Shown here piece after piece: positions 43,863 through 55,621 of a stretch of 64,000 nt of DNA. Under the pieces are notes generated by a model. The model searched no databases. It saw nothing but the letters and a program-made list of their open reading frames with translations, and was not told where the DNA came from. Source of the DNA: Hypericum androsaemum. Lineage: Eukaryota; Streptophyta; Magnoliopsida; Malpighiales; Hypericaceae. Numbering within the stretch: the stretch's first letter is position 1; the number at the start of each line of letters is the position of its first letter. The stretch is from assembly GCA_963995505.1 (NCBI GenBank), contig OZ023198.1:8733141-8797140 (forward strand), read 5' to 3'. Both the position numbers and the translations under genes were made by a program.

Positions 43863-46800
43863 GTACAGGCGGTTGCCGGCTGGAGCAAAAACTATTTTTG
43901 TCGGTAACAACTCGTGCGTGGATGTGAAAGGCCTGGGCACTTGTAGATTACACCTTCGTGGTGGTCGTGCCCTTCTTTTACATGACGTGTTGTTTGCTCC
44001 AGACATACGAAGGAACCTGATCTCAGTTTTGGCCTTAATTCTTTAGGTTTTCGATTGTCGTTTGAGAACGACACCGTTAGATTATTTTTGGATGATACCT
44101 ATTTTGGCCTTGGATATATATCGGAAGATTTTTTGATTCTGGATATTGATCCTTGTGAAAAAATTTCCTTTCTCACTAGTTCAAACTCATCAGAGGATGA
44201 TATTAAACTATGACATTCTAGACTTGGCCATATCGGTCAGAATCGTTTAAACCGTCTAGCTAAGGCAGGACTGTTGGGCAATATAGAGAAATCTATATTA
44301 CCTAGTTGCGTATCCTGTCTAGAAGGGAAAAGCACTAGAAAACTTTTCGGTAATGGGGCTAGAGCCAAATTTCCACTACAATTAGTCCATTCTGACATAT
44401 ATGGTCCAATGAACGTGAGGGTAAGGCATGTTGCATATTACTTCATCACCTTTATTGACGACTATACTAGATATGGTCTGATATACCTGATTTTTCACAA
44501 GTCTGAAGCCTTAAACTGCTTCATGACATACATGAATTTTGTTGAGAATCAGAAGGACAGAAAGATAAAGGCTTTACGAACTGATCGTGGATGTGAATAT
44601 CTTTCTGATGAGTTCAAAGCTCTATGCATTGAAAAAGGAATTGAACATCAGTTGTCCATTCCTTATACACCACAGCAAAATGGAGTTGCTGAAAGAAGGA
44701 ATAGAACCCTTCTTGATATGGTTAGATCGATGATGGCAGAGGCAAGTTTGCCTATATCATTCTATGGAGATGCGCTCCTGACTGCCACATACGTTCTAAA
44801 CCGTGTTTCCTCTAAGTCTGTTATAGCCACTCCTTACGAAATGTGGACAGATCGGAAGCCCGATTTATCCTATTTTAAGCCATGGGGGTGTGCGTCCTAT
44901 GCCCATTCTACCTCAAGTGCTTTCGGTAAATTAGGACCGAGAGGTAGAAAAAGTATCTTTATAAGATACCCTGAGGTATCTAAAGGGTACGTATTCATGG
45001 GTGAACTGGACAATGGACAAATAACAGAATTTGAATCACGCGATGTCACATTTTTGGAAAATGAATTTCCAAAGTTGGGAGAGGTTAGTAATGACCTTAC
45101 CCTTTATGAGACAAATGAACCAGAGTCATCTAGATCACTTCTTCCGAGTGGGAGAATTGAGGAGGAAGACAGAGATTTTTTAACTCAAAATAATCCGGAA
45201 GGTCGTGATCTGAGTCATGAAAGGGAGGTAATTCCTTATTCCAGTGGGAGTACGGTATTTCTACCTAGTGGGAGTGCGATTCCTGGATATGATGAATATA
45301 TGAGAGATGTTTATCAAAACTGGGAATACCATAGGTCTAGCAGAACTAGCATACCACGCCGACGATTTGACATCGAAGGCGAGGCTAATGCATTCTTGGT
45401 ATCACTAAAAAAATTTGGTGGTCCAAGAGAAATTCTTCTGGCCATCATACAGGATGAAGATGAACCTAAAAATGTATCTGGAGCATTGTCATCTCCAAAA
45501 CGTGATGAATGGATGAATGCAATGGATGAAGAAATGTCTTCTATGATCAAAAACCAGGTTTGGGATCTGGTTGACCTACCTAAGGGGCGTAGGGTAATTA
45601 AAGATAAGTGGATTCTCAAAATCAAGCGCAATGCAGATGGCAGTATCGAAAGATACAAAGCGTGTTTGGTTGCCCAAGGGTTTAAACAACAGGCTGGGAT
45701 AGACTATGAGGAGACTTTTGCACCTGTTGTTAGATTTACGTCAATTAGGGTCATTTTAGCTATGGTTGCTAACATGAATCTAGAACTACATCAAATGGAT
45801 GTAAAGACTGCTTTTCTCCACGGAGAATTGGATGAAGAAATCTATATGATTCAGCCTGAGGGCTACATTCAAAAAGGCTGCGAACACAAAGTTTGCAAAT
45901 TGAATAGATCAATTTATGGCCTTAAGCAGTCGTCTAGACAGTGGTATATTCACTTTCATAATACGATCATGCAGCATGATTTTATAATGATAGACGAAGA
46001 TCACAGCGTCTATGTTAAGCGATCAGGGAAGAAGTTTGTTATCATCACTTTGTATGTTGATGACATACTTTTAGCTGGAAATGACATGGGATTTCTTGTC
46101 GAAATCAAAGATTGGTTTTCTTCCAACTTTGAAATGAAAGACATGGGTGAAGTGGATTACATACTCGAAGTTAAGATTTTGAGAAATCGTTCGAAAAGAA
46201 TAGTATCTCTTTCACAAGAGATATATATTCGCAAAGTAGTAGAACGTTTCAATTGTGATCACAATAATCCAAAGTATGTCCCATTGGTTAAAGGTCATAA
46301 TTTGTGTAAGGACATGTGCCCAAAAATAGCTAAATAACGTAGGGACATGGAGAAGATTCCTTATGCCAATGCAGTTGGATGCCTGATGTACGCAATGATG
46401 TGTACTAGACCTGACATTTGCTATGCTGTTGGGATAGCAAGCAGATATCAGTCTAATCCAGGCAGTGCTCACTGGAAGGCTGTCAAAGAAATTTTGAAAT
46501 ATTTGAACACTACTGCAGAATACTCCTTGTGCTATCAAGGCCGTGACCTGATATTGAGTGGCTATACTGATGCTGATTGTGGAGGTGATGTGAATAAGAA
46601 AAAGTCTACATCTGGATTCATTTTCTTGTTGAACGGGAGTGCTGTCTCATGGAGCAGTAAGAAGCAAACATGTGTATCCCTGTCAACAATGGAAGCAGAA
46701 TATGTAGCTTCAGCTCATGCTGCACAAGAAGTGGTATGGTTGAAGAGATTCTTAAGCCATCTCTCCCTGATCAACTCGACGGAGCCAGTGAGTCTATTCT

Positions 46801-47030
46801 GCGACAACCAGGCAGCTATAGCATATGCTAAGGATCCTAGATTCCATAGCAGGGCTAAGCATATAGATATTAAATTTCACTTTGTGAGAAATTTAATAAA
46901 ATATAAAGAACTGTATATGAAACACATATCTACACGAGATATGGCCGCAGATCCAATGACTAAAGCATTACCTCGAGAAGTGTTCGAGAAACATGTTAAG
47001 TCACTGGGTTTACGATGGTTTCATTTGTAA
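43863..47030 (+). pseudogene. Copia pol (integrase, reverse transcriptase, RNase H), damaged
   Basis: Order: end of protease, integrase with HHCC finger (from about 44224, ending CVSCLEG) and the D-D-E core (HSDIYGP, RTDRGCEY, QQNGVAERRN), reverse transcriptase with YVDDILLAG near 46050, and RNase H with SGYTDADCGGD and STMEAEYVA. Lesions: the protease/integrase link sits in another frame (43846-44046), a TGA at 44211-44213 falls in the linker before the HHCC finger, and a TAA at 46335-46337 falls between reverse transcriptase and RNase H in the same frame. Between these the frame is intact for hundreds of codons, so the copy was probably lost recently. Confidence 0.9.
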
Positions 47031-47972
47031 TCCAATTAGTTGGAATAAAGGATTTTTATTTGGCAATATGAGTTAAATGTGAAACATGTCGGACAGAGAA
47101 GTAGCCCACTCACACGGGTGTTTACCTCAATGGGAGTCAAGAAGTTGATTCCTAGATGAGATGAGACAGTTATTGGACATACATAAGTGCATGTCCTATG
47201 ACGGAATGCCGTCTTGCTTAAGAGCAAGTTTCCTTATGGGATGCAGGAATAAGTTGCTGCATTTGGATTTTCTACAATCCATATGATAAGATATAAGTGG
47301 AACTTATCATACTGTCTGTCCTATTAGCCTAGAGTTAAGCTAAGGCTAATACTCTAGTATGGTGTTAAATGACATGTGTTCATTTAAAAAGGAAAGTACA
47401 CCGTAACACGTAATCAGTATCATGTGTGCTACTCGACCACTGGATGTGATGAAAATATTGAGTGATTTCACAATCCCTGGTGTGAGACCAATTTTCGAGA
47501 ACTGTGATTCCCGAAACCTAGCCTTAAGATCCTAAACGTATTCTGGAAGTATGATCCAGTGCTGCTAGCTTGGAAAGTTCATGAAAAGGTTATGGCATAG
47601 CGATTCGACCTGGCAGGGCTGACCAAAAAAGCAGGCTGTATCATTATGAAATGAATATAGTTAAGGGAGAAGGAACTATGTTCATCACATTCTGAGTTTC
47701 GTGGTTCAGGTGCACCAATTGTATTGAAAAGTACAATAGTGAACCCGAATATAATTGTTTGAAATCACTGATGTGAACAATGGAATGTGACATGAGTCCT
47801 GGGGTAATAGCATACATTATACAAGAAGGTTGTCGAGATGCTACTATTCAAGTAGTCTGAGTGTCTGTGCTCTTGAATTTGGCTTAACATACTCGACGTG
47901 TGCTGGTCGCACGAAATCTTTTAAAGAAATCTGATAACTGTTGATCAAGGTCAATAATAATTGAGTGGGAGA
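47031..47972 (+). other. 3' non-coding region of Copia element 1
   Basis: 940 bp between the RNase H stop and the 3' LTR, with no ORF on either strand beyond 63 codons. It ends in the purine tract TTGAGTGGGAGA just before the LTR. Confidence 0.7.
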
Positions 47973-48667
47973 TGTTGGACCTTGGGCCCATTAGGCAATT
48001 ATTATTGTGCCTAATTATGCCCGGGCCCATTAGGCCCATAAGTTGGGTTGGATGGGCCGGTCAACCCGCGTTGACAGGCCCGAAGCCACGCAAGCACCAC
48101 ATCAGCGTGACGTGGCGCTGACGTCCTATGTGGCAGTCCACGTGGCGCGCCCACATGGCGCCACGTGGCAAAGCTAGGGGTAGCCTTGCCACGTGGCGGA
48201 GGACATGTGGTCCAAAGTACCACGTGGCGCTACGTGACAAGGCTAACCCTAGTTTAATCAAAGCTAGGGGTAGCCACGCCACGTGGCGGACACGCGGTCT
48301 GAAGTGTCACGTGGCGGACGTGTGGCCCAAAATGTTACGTGGCGCATTTTGATTGTCCGGATTTCTCTATAAAAAGGAAAATCCGGCTAGACCAATTTGC
48401 AACTTTACCCACAACCACTCAATAAGAAAGAAAAAATTCTGGATTAGTTCCTGAATTTTGATCAGATTTTCTATAGAGAAAATCTCGTAAAAATCAATTA
48501 CGAATCCATTCAAACGTGATCGTAATTCGATTAGCACGAAGACGTTGCAGACCCGAGCCTGTGGACCTCTTGCTTCAACAAGTAAGTGATTTATTATTAA
48601 CGAATTAGTTTGTTAATTAAATGGGTTTAACACGTAATTACTTGTTAATTACGCGTCAAAACCGTCA
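47973..48667 (+). repeat. 3' LTR of Copia element 1
   Basis: 695 bp, same ends as the 5' LTR. It has six CACGTG motifs in a slightly different arrangement, including an extra GCGCGCCCACATGGC-type segment. Confidence 0.92.
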
Positions 48668-48725
48668 GTTTTCAATCTAGACGTTGTTAATGGTTCTTTG
48701 GCATGATTTATATGGCTCTTTGATT

Positions 48726-48801
48726 CATAATAATAGAATGTTATAAAGATCACTGTGTAAGAGCCATAATAATAGAATGTTATAAAGATCACTGTGTTAA
48801 C
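48726..48801. repeat. 39-bp direct tandem duplication
   Basis: CATAATAATAGAATGTTATA and the following bases occur at 48726 and again at 48765, nearly identical, with the second copy ending GTGTTAAC instead of GTGTAAGAG. Confidence 0.9.
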
Positions 48802-49259
48802 TTCTTTTGATATTTCTACAGCAGTCACCCGTTGCTTGTTCTTCTTAAAAACAGTAGGCAGCAATGTTCTATAAATAAATTAGCCTTGATGGATGTAATG
48901 ATTTAGTCATAAATTAAAGACTCGTAGATCAACTCATTAAAAAAATTGAAAAAATACGGAGTATAAAATATACTAGGAGGGGTAGGGGGCAATCTAGATA
49001 TAACTTGGTGGCAAATTGTTGGGAACGATTTTGATTTTTTGGATTTTTTTTTACCGACTTATTATATGACAGCACAATGGTGTATTACCCATCCATATAG
49101 CTAATACCATTTGATGGGATAATGCTTTGTTGTTGACTTTGTATGAAATGATTGACACTTTATCTTCAAGTGGGTGTCTATATACTCGAGTCAAAGTCAC
49201 TTATCATCTGATTTTGGTTGTATGCGAACCAGCGTCAGATCATCTTGTTGAATTTCTTT
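48802..49259. other. AT-rich intergenic DNA
   Basis: No supported gene or repeat. Confidence 0.4.
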
Positions 49260-49650
49260 TTCTTTGAGATCTGACCTCTTTTTTATACGGGATGCAGCTA
49301 CGAAAAATATCGGACGGCTTGTTGATAAATCTTCGAAGGTAGAATACCATTCTCATAAAAAACTATCGGACATTTATCTTACATTTAGATTTTTAGAAAC
49401 AGGTGATCTGACCGACTATCTCTATAGACCAACACAGGTCTTTTCTAGCGTATTTTGTTCTCACTCATACGCATCCCGAAAACTTCCCAGGAGGTCACCC
49501 ATCCTGATCCTACTCCCAGCCAAACGCGTTTAACCATGGAGTTCTCTCAGGATGTGTGCTGGAAGAGAAGGTACACGTTGTTGATATGTATAGTACCAAT
49601 CAAATCACTTAAGCGGTTCATACAGAACAGATCAATAACAGAGTATCACA
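49260..49650 (-). mobile_element. Cassandra-type TRIM LTR carrying 5S rRNA-like sequence
   Basis: On the minus strand it begins near TGTGATACTCTG (49650), runs through a 5S-like core and then into CGCTAGAAAAGACCTGTGTTGG-type sequence that follows 5S in Cassandra LTRs. Cassandra elements are non-coding terminal-repeat retrotransposons whose LTRs incorporate a 5S gene with its pol III promoter. Only one LTR is visible. The far end is not sharp and no target duplication is seen, so it may be a solo or truncated LTR. Confidence 0.8.
49470..49560 (-). ncRNA. 5S rRNA-like core of the Cassandra LTR
   Basis: The minus strand reads AGAACTCCATGGTTAAACGC ... GGATGGGTGACCTCCTGGGA, matching plant 5S rRNA through the A-box, intermediate element and C-box. 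The 5' end of 5S is missing, so this is not a ribosomal gene. Confidence 0.85.
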
Positions 49651-49664
49651 ATCACCCCTCCTTA

Positions 49665-50157
49665 TGTTGGGAAACAATAATAAGCCAACAATGACAAAGA
49701 ACAAAATCGAAACGAAGAGCATGAGTGATTTGGTCACCCAGTTAGACAAAAATATCTACGTCTGGGGACGTGCCAAGCCAGAAATTTTTCACTAGATTTC
49801 TTGAACGTCACTATACTTTTTGCCACATATTACAATGGGTCTTACATGAGTTTATATAGAGGAGCAACCCTAGAAAGAGTGGGGTCATGAAACAAACAAA
49901 ATAAGAAATGAAATTAAGGCTGTTAGCCAGACCTAGCGGTCGCTATCCCCCTAGCGGTCGCTGGGTCCTCAGATTTCAACTTTTCTGTTCCCCCCCACCC
50001 CCCCCTCCAGCGATCGCTAGGGGCCTAGCGTCCGCTAGGTCCTTCACAAAACTTCTCCTTTCACTCGACATCCACTTGGCGGGTGCTCATACTCATGCGT
50101 GCTCTTCACTTGACCATCCAACGCCTTCTCAGAGTACCAAACGGACTCCATAACCCA
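49665..50157 (-). repeat. 3' LTR of Copia element 2
   Basis: On the minus strand TGGGTTATGG ... CCCAACA, preceded by the purine tract AGGTCGGAGATTAT. It contains repeated CCTAGCGGTCGCT-type motifs, some inverted (AGCGATCGCTAGG). Confidence 0.75.
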
Positions 50158-50535
50158 ATAATCTCCGACCTGGAGACTGACCTCATCACTTGTCACTTGT
50201 CACTTGTCACCATTCACTAGATGATCTTTTTCACTGCATTTGGCACGGCAGGCCTCTTCTCAGTTCATTAGGCCAACTGAAGCCATGTTTTGCTTCAACT
50301 TCTCCAAGGCAACCCCCTTGGTCAACGTATCTGCAGGATTCACGGTTTCTTCAATCTTCTAAAGTTGCAAGATCTTCCTCTCCAAGAGATGTCGTATATA
50401 GTGATACCTCAGCTCAATGTGCTTAGTCCTTGAGTGGAAAGCAGAATTCTTTGCCAAGTGAATCGCACTCTGACTGTCACTGTAGAGTACACTGTCTTTC
50501 TGCTCCTTTCCCAACTCACCCAAGAAGTTCTACAA

Positions 50536-50730
50536 CTATACCATCTCTTTGCTCGCTTCCGTCACTGCGACATACTCACTCTTTGCAGTTGACAAAGCCA
50601 CTATCTTTTGCAACTTTGAAGCCCAGGAGATCGATGTCCCTCCTAGCGTGAACACATACCCTGTAATGCTCCTTCTCCCGTCAAGGTCACTAGACCCCAA
50701 GTCCGCATCAACATATCCTGTCAGCTTCAC
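50536..50730 (-). pseudogene. RNase H fragment of Copia element 2
   Basis: KLTGYVDADLGSSD, ITGYVFTLGGTSISWASKLQ and STAKSEYVA are Copia RNase H motifs. The sequence joins directly to the reverse transcriptase frame if the MITE at 50751-51586 is removed. The C-terminal part is broken by frameshifts. Confidence 0.85.
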
Positions 50731-50750
50731 TTCACTGCCCTGGAAGCATA

Positions 50751-51586
50751 GGCTGCGTTTGTTACATATTCAGGATAGGACAGACCAGTACAATATAGCA
50801 CAAGACAGGCTAGGACATAAATTTTTTTGTTCTTATCATATGTTTGGAAACGATTAAGCAAAGTTTGACAAATATACCCTTCTTCTCCAAAAGTTGATTC
50901 TCTGTAAAACCCTAACTAAACAACTATCACTTTTCTCAAGGGGAAAAAACACACAGAAGCCCCATAAGTACAAGTTGTAGAGATTTCAACTAGTAACAGA
51001 GAACAATACCTGAGCACCATAAGGTACCCAGAGCACATACCCACGTACAAGTCACACAAAGGAGCAAGCCATAGGCAAACATCCAAGTACAGTAGTGACG
51101 AGAGCAGCAGCTCAAACCTTGAAACATTAATGAGGCAAGTGAAGAAGAAATGCCCGCTGAAGATAAGAACGGTGGAGAAGGATTCAGCGACGAGAGCAGC
51201 CCAAACCTCGGAACATTAATCAGACAATATTAAACCTAAATACTAGAGAGAAACTAAAACTCCTTTGTTATTTGCTAAATAAAAGATGTTTGAGAAGAGA
51301 GAGATAAGAGTTATAGATCTATATAAAAAATAGCCATTAGAACTTAGAAGAAAGTGAACCCAGGAAAGATAAAGAAGGGGGTTGAAGAGGGTAATATTGG
51401 AATATTAATGTCAATAAGTTTCAGGCGTAGGACACACTTTCTTGTCCCACGTGGGAGGAAGGGACAGTTTTTAAAGATTGGACGGAACAAAAATTGATTT
51501 TTGTCCTAGCCTATTTTCACTCCAAACATCAAATGGGACCAAATTTGTTGTCCAGGCCCGTCCAGTCTTAAGAAATAAACGCACCC
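50751..51586. mobile_element. PIF/Harbinger-like MITE inside Copia element 2
   Basis: Ends GGCTGCGTTTGTTA and, on the other strand, GGGTGCGTTTATTT, flanked by a 3-bp repeat ATA (50748-50750 and 51587-51589). Subterminal TTTGTCCTAGCC and GGCTAGGACATAAAT pair. Taking it out restores the codons of the Copia frame between GTTEKAL and the RNase H domain, so the boundaries are well supported. There is no transposase. Confidence 0.85.
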
Positions 51587-51589
51587 ATA

Positions 51590-53851
51590 GGGCCTTCTCA
51601 GTAGTACCTCTCAAGTACCCTAGGATCCACTTCACTGCCAACCAATGCTGCTTGCCCGAATTATTCATGTACCTGCTCACAACTCCTACCGCATATGCGA
51701 TGTCTGGCCTTGTACAGACCATAGCATACATCAAGCTCTCCACTGCTGATGCATAAGGAGTCTTCTCCTCCTCACTCTTAGGTGAATCCTTGTTAGACAA
51801 CTTAAAGTATCCACTCAAGGGTGTACTCATAGGTTTGGCTTTCTGCGTGTTGAACCTCTCCAATACCTTCTTGATATAGTCAGCCTGCGAGAGAAGTAGC
51901 TTTCCTGCTACTTTGTCTCGCTTAATTCTCATCCCTAGGATCTGTTTAGCCTCACCCAAATCCTTCATGGCAAATCTCTCAAACAATTGCTTCTTCACCT
52001 TGCTCACTTCTCTAGCACTTGAGCCTGCTATCAACATGTCATCAACATAAAGTAGGACGATGATATAGCTATTGTCAAACTTCTTGAAGTAACAGCAATG
52101 ATCTGCCTCACATCGCACAAACTCTATCTCGTGTATAAATCTATCGAACTTCTTATACCACTGTCTCAGAACTTGCTTTAACCTATACAAGCTCTTCCTT
52201 AACCTGCACACAAGTCCACTGTTACCTTCCGACAAGTATCCTTCAGGCTGTTCCATGTAAATCTCCTCATGTAGATCACCATGGAGAAAGGCTGTCTTCA
52301 CATCCATCTTCTCTAACATCAGATTCTCTGCAGCTACCATACTCAACACCATTCGAATAATGGTTAGCTTCACAACATGAGTGAAAATATCGGTAAAATC
52401 AATACCGTATTTCTGATGAAATCCCTTCATAACCAGTCTCGCCTTGTAATGCTGTGTGCCATCCACCGCTTTCTTAACTCTATAAACACACTTATTTTGT
52501 AGTGCCTTCTTGCCTTTTGGGAGTTTGACCGATTCCCAAGTCTCATTACTCCTCAACGACTCCATCTCGTCATCCATTGCAAGCTTCCACTTGCGCACCA
52601 ACTCACTCTGATGTGCTTCTGTAAAATTCTCCAGTTCTCCTCCATCTGTCAAAAGGATATAATAGTTAGTAGGTGAATACCTGTCCGGCAACTTACAATG
52701 TCTGGTGGATCTCCGCTGCGGAACCACTGGCGGTGGAGAACTTGGTTTTGCCTCCTCCTCGGCCCCCTGGCCATTCAGTACTTTCTTGCTCCCACCCAAG
52801 TTCGAGATGTCTAACTCGACCATCTCACTGCTAGAACTCTCTGCATCATATGCACTCCCCCTGTCCTTGTACATCACCTTCTCATTGAATATGACATCTC
52901 GACTCCGAATGACTTTGCGACTTCCCTCGTCCCAAAATCTGAAGCCAAAATTATCTCCTTCATACCCAATGAACGTACACTTCATGGACTTGGCATCCAT
53001 CTTGCTCCTCTCAACTGCATTAATATGAACATACCCAATACAATAAAATACACGAAGATAGAAAAGATCAACCTCCTTATCACTCAAAGCCTCCTCTGGT
53101 ATCCATTCTCCAAAGGAGCTGACGGTCCTCTATTGATCAAGAATGTAGCAGTGTTGACTGCATCCACCCAAAATATCTTCGGTAGACCACACTTTAACCT
53201 CATGGCTCTGGCCCTCTCATTGAGTGTCCTGTTCATCCTCTCAGTGATGCCATTCTGTTGGGGGGTTTCAGCTACTGTCTTCTCCATGTGATTCTCATTC
53301 ATTGCACAGTACTCCTTGAACTCTTGGAGCTCTCCGCCATTATCCGATCTCAAGCACTTCACCTTAAGACATGTCTCTTTCTCAACTAGGACTTTTCACT
53401 TTTTGAAGGCGTCGAAGGCACCATACTTATGTTTCAGAAAGTAAACCCATATCTTCCTTGTATAATCATCAATGAAGGTCGTGTAATATGACGTACCATC
53501 CAAGGATGCCACTGGTGCTGGGCCCCACAAATCACTATAGACTAACTCAAGTTTTTGCTCCTTCAGGGACCTGCCACCTCTAGAAAAGCTCACTCTCTTC
53601 TACTTTCTAAGGACATAATGCTCACAAAGACCGATATCAACTGTCTTTAAGCCTGGTAGCTTTCCTTCCGAACATAGTACCTTCATCCCCTTCTCACTCA
53701 TGTGGCCAAGTCGACTATGCCACAACTCTGCATCGTCTGCTGCACCTGTAAGACCAATGCTATCATGGGTGTTTTCGTCATATAGAACGTACCTTTCTTC
53801 AAACCTCGAGCCACTATCATAGCTCCCTTGGTAATTTTCCATGACCTGCAA
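51590..53851 (-). pseudogene. Copia element 2 pol: integrase and reverse transcriptase
   Basis: From upstream: a GAG-pre-integrase segment (LWHSRLGHMSEKGM near 53720), integrase core pieces (LVYSDLWGP, FIDDYTRK, then QQNGITERMNR) in two further frames, and a reverse transcriptase frame open for over 500 codons with MDVKTAFLHGDL and YVDDMLIAG. Breaks lie near 53600, 53395 and 53084. The cut at 51590 is the MITE insertion. Confidence 0.9.
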
Positions 53852-53995
53852 CCAAAGGTCACCGCATAACCTTCATCATCCAGCTACCCTACTAAAAGAA
53901 AATTCCTCTTTAACCTAGGAATATGCCTCACCCTCTTCAACACGCAACAAAGATCCATTTGGTGTGCTGATTCGAACATCCCCTTTGCCCACAAC

Positions 53996-54950
53996 CTACA
54001 TCAGCTCATCATCTGCTAGATAAACCATGCCATAATCACCTGGGGTATATCGCTTCATCATCCCTGCGTCACTGCATGAATAGAACAATGCTCTAGAATC
54101 CAGCACCCACGCCTCCAATGGACTACTCACACTCAGGACCAACACCTCTCCATGGTCATCTGTTGTTACGTTAGCTGACTTGTCCTCCCTCTTTGGTTCC
54201 ATACACTGATCCTGAAAGTGACCATACTGATCACAATTCCAGCACTGGACCGAGCTCTTGTTCTTCCTCAAACCCTTCTTCGATTTGGACTTCAACCTGC
54301 TCCGGTCCTTCTTCGACTTTCCCCTTGATTCAGACCTCCCATATTTCTTGCACTCAAAGCTGCACCCGATTTTACTCCAGATTCTCTCCTACGGATCTCT
54401 TTGCTCATGATCAAATCTCTCACCTCATCCAACTTAAGTTGTACTTTCCCCGCTGAGGCACTGACTGCAATCATAGTACCATTCCAGCTCTCATGTAAAG
54501 AACTCAACAAAATAAGGGCTTGTACCTCATTATCGAAGTTGATCTTAACCGAGCTCAACTGGGCAATCGTTGTGTTAAACTCGTTAAGATGCTTGGCCAC
54601 TGTTGTACTCTCTGCCATCTTGAGGTTGAACAACCTCCTCATCAGGTGCACCTTGTTTGCGGCGGATGACTTCTCGTACATCTCGGATAAAGTCTCTAGC
54701 ATCTCCTTGGTAGTCTTTGATTTTACCGTATGTAAGGCAACGTTCCTGGACAACGATAAATGCACCACGCTCATCGCCTTCCTGTTCAGCAACTTCCACA
54801 CTCTTCTTTCTTCATGTCTTCGGGCTTCTTCCCACCAAGAGGTTGGTGCAAATCCTTGCCATACAGATAGTCCTCTATCTGTATCTTCCAAAACCCATAG
54901 TCCATGCCATCGAATTTTTTCACGAGCGACTTCCCTTCACCCATCATGAC
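53996..54950 (-). pseudogene. Copia element 2 gag
   Basis: Frames 54891-54292 and 54295-53996 carry the gag middle (LMRRLFNLKMAEST, LLSSLHESWNGT) and one CCHC knuckle CWNCDQYGHFQDQC. The start lies in another frame beyond 54891. At least two frameshifts. Confidence 0.85.
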
Positions 54951-54990
54951 TGCTCCCACAGCCCTCTAACATTCAAGCTCTGCTACCAAT

Positions 54991-55270
54991 TATTGGGAAA
55001 CAATAATATACCAGCAATCACAAAGAACAAAATTGAAATGAAGAACACAAGCGATTTGGTCACCCAGTTTGACAAGAATGTCTACGTCTAGGGGCGTGCC
55101 AAGCAAGAGATTTACCACACTTTTTGCCGGACCTAGCGGTCGCTGGGTCCTCAGATTCCAACTTTATATTTCTCTCCCCCCAGCAATTGCTAGGGGCCTA
55201 GCGTCTGCTAGGTCCTTCATAAAACTTCTCCTTTTGCTCGCCATTCACTTGGCGGGTGCTCGTACTCACG
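54991..55270 (-). repeat. 5' LTR remnant of Copia element 2
   Basis: Matches 49665 onward, including GATTTGGTCACCCAGTT and GGCGGGTGCTC. It lacks about 100 bp present in the other LTR and stops about 60 bp early. Confidence 0.8.
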
Positions 55271-55621
55271 AGTTTTAGATGCGTTTTAAATCCATTCTGA
55301 GCATTGTGTCTGGTTTGGCTCTGGCGTGACTCTGAAGGTACATTCACTCACATTCACAATTGGATATTACAACAACTTGCTTGTTTCCTTTACTCGTTCA
55401 TCGAAACCTTTAATGGCTATATTTCTTTAGGGGAGAGTGAGCATTCTTGCGGATTTCGGGACGTTGCTAGAAATTCCGGACGGCGCAATGCTCAAGGATC
55501 GGGTAAGTTGCTGATATTATTTCAATTGGTAGGTAAGTGAGGTGTAGCTAAGAAATGGTGGCACCTAATTCACTTGCTCGGATTCCTTTTTAACTAGTCT
55601 TTCTTCCTTTCCAGCCGGCAG
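55271..55621. other. intergenic DNA, possible exon relic
   Basis: A short open stretch around 55430-55500 ends at a GT donor-like site (GATCGGGTAAGTT), but no family is recognisable. Confidence 0.3.

Larger units (their letters stand above)
40109..48667 (+). mobile_element. Copia LTR retrotransposon 1, nearly full length
   Basis: 8.6 kb with matching LTRs (40109-40778 and 47973-48667), a tRNA-iMet primer site at 40781, gag, protease, integrase, reverse transcriptase and RNase H in Copia order, and a purine tract before the 3' LTR. The 5-bp flanks are GTTTC and GTTTT, probably one target duplication with a later change. A few frameshifts and stops break the polyprotein, so it is recent but defective. 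The internal leader (2.1 kb, with an extra ORF) and the 3' non-coding part (0.9 kb) are unusually long for Copia. Confidence 0.93.
49665..55270 (-). mobile_element. Copia LTR retrotransposon 2, decayed
   Basis: On the minus strand: 5' LTR remnant (55270-54991), primer site TGGTAGCAGAGC (54988-54977), gag, integrase, reverse transcriptase and RNase H pieces, then the 3' LTR (50157-49665). Frameshifts are frequent, the 5' LTR has lost its outer end and an internal block, and an 836-bp MITE interrupts pol. It is clearly older than Copia element 1. Confidence 0.88.

Noticed and set aside
49470..49560. Functional 5S rRNA gene
   Set aside because: The 5' third of 5S is missing and Cassandra LTR-type sequence flanks it; it is a transposon component.
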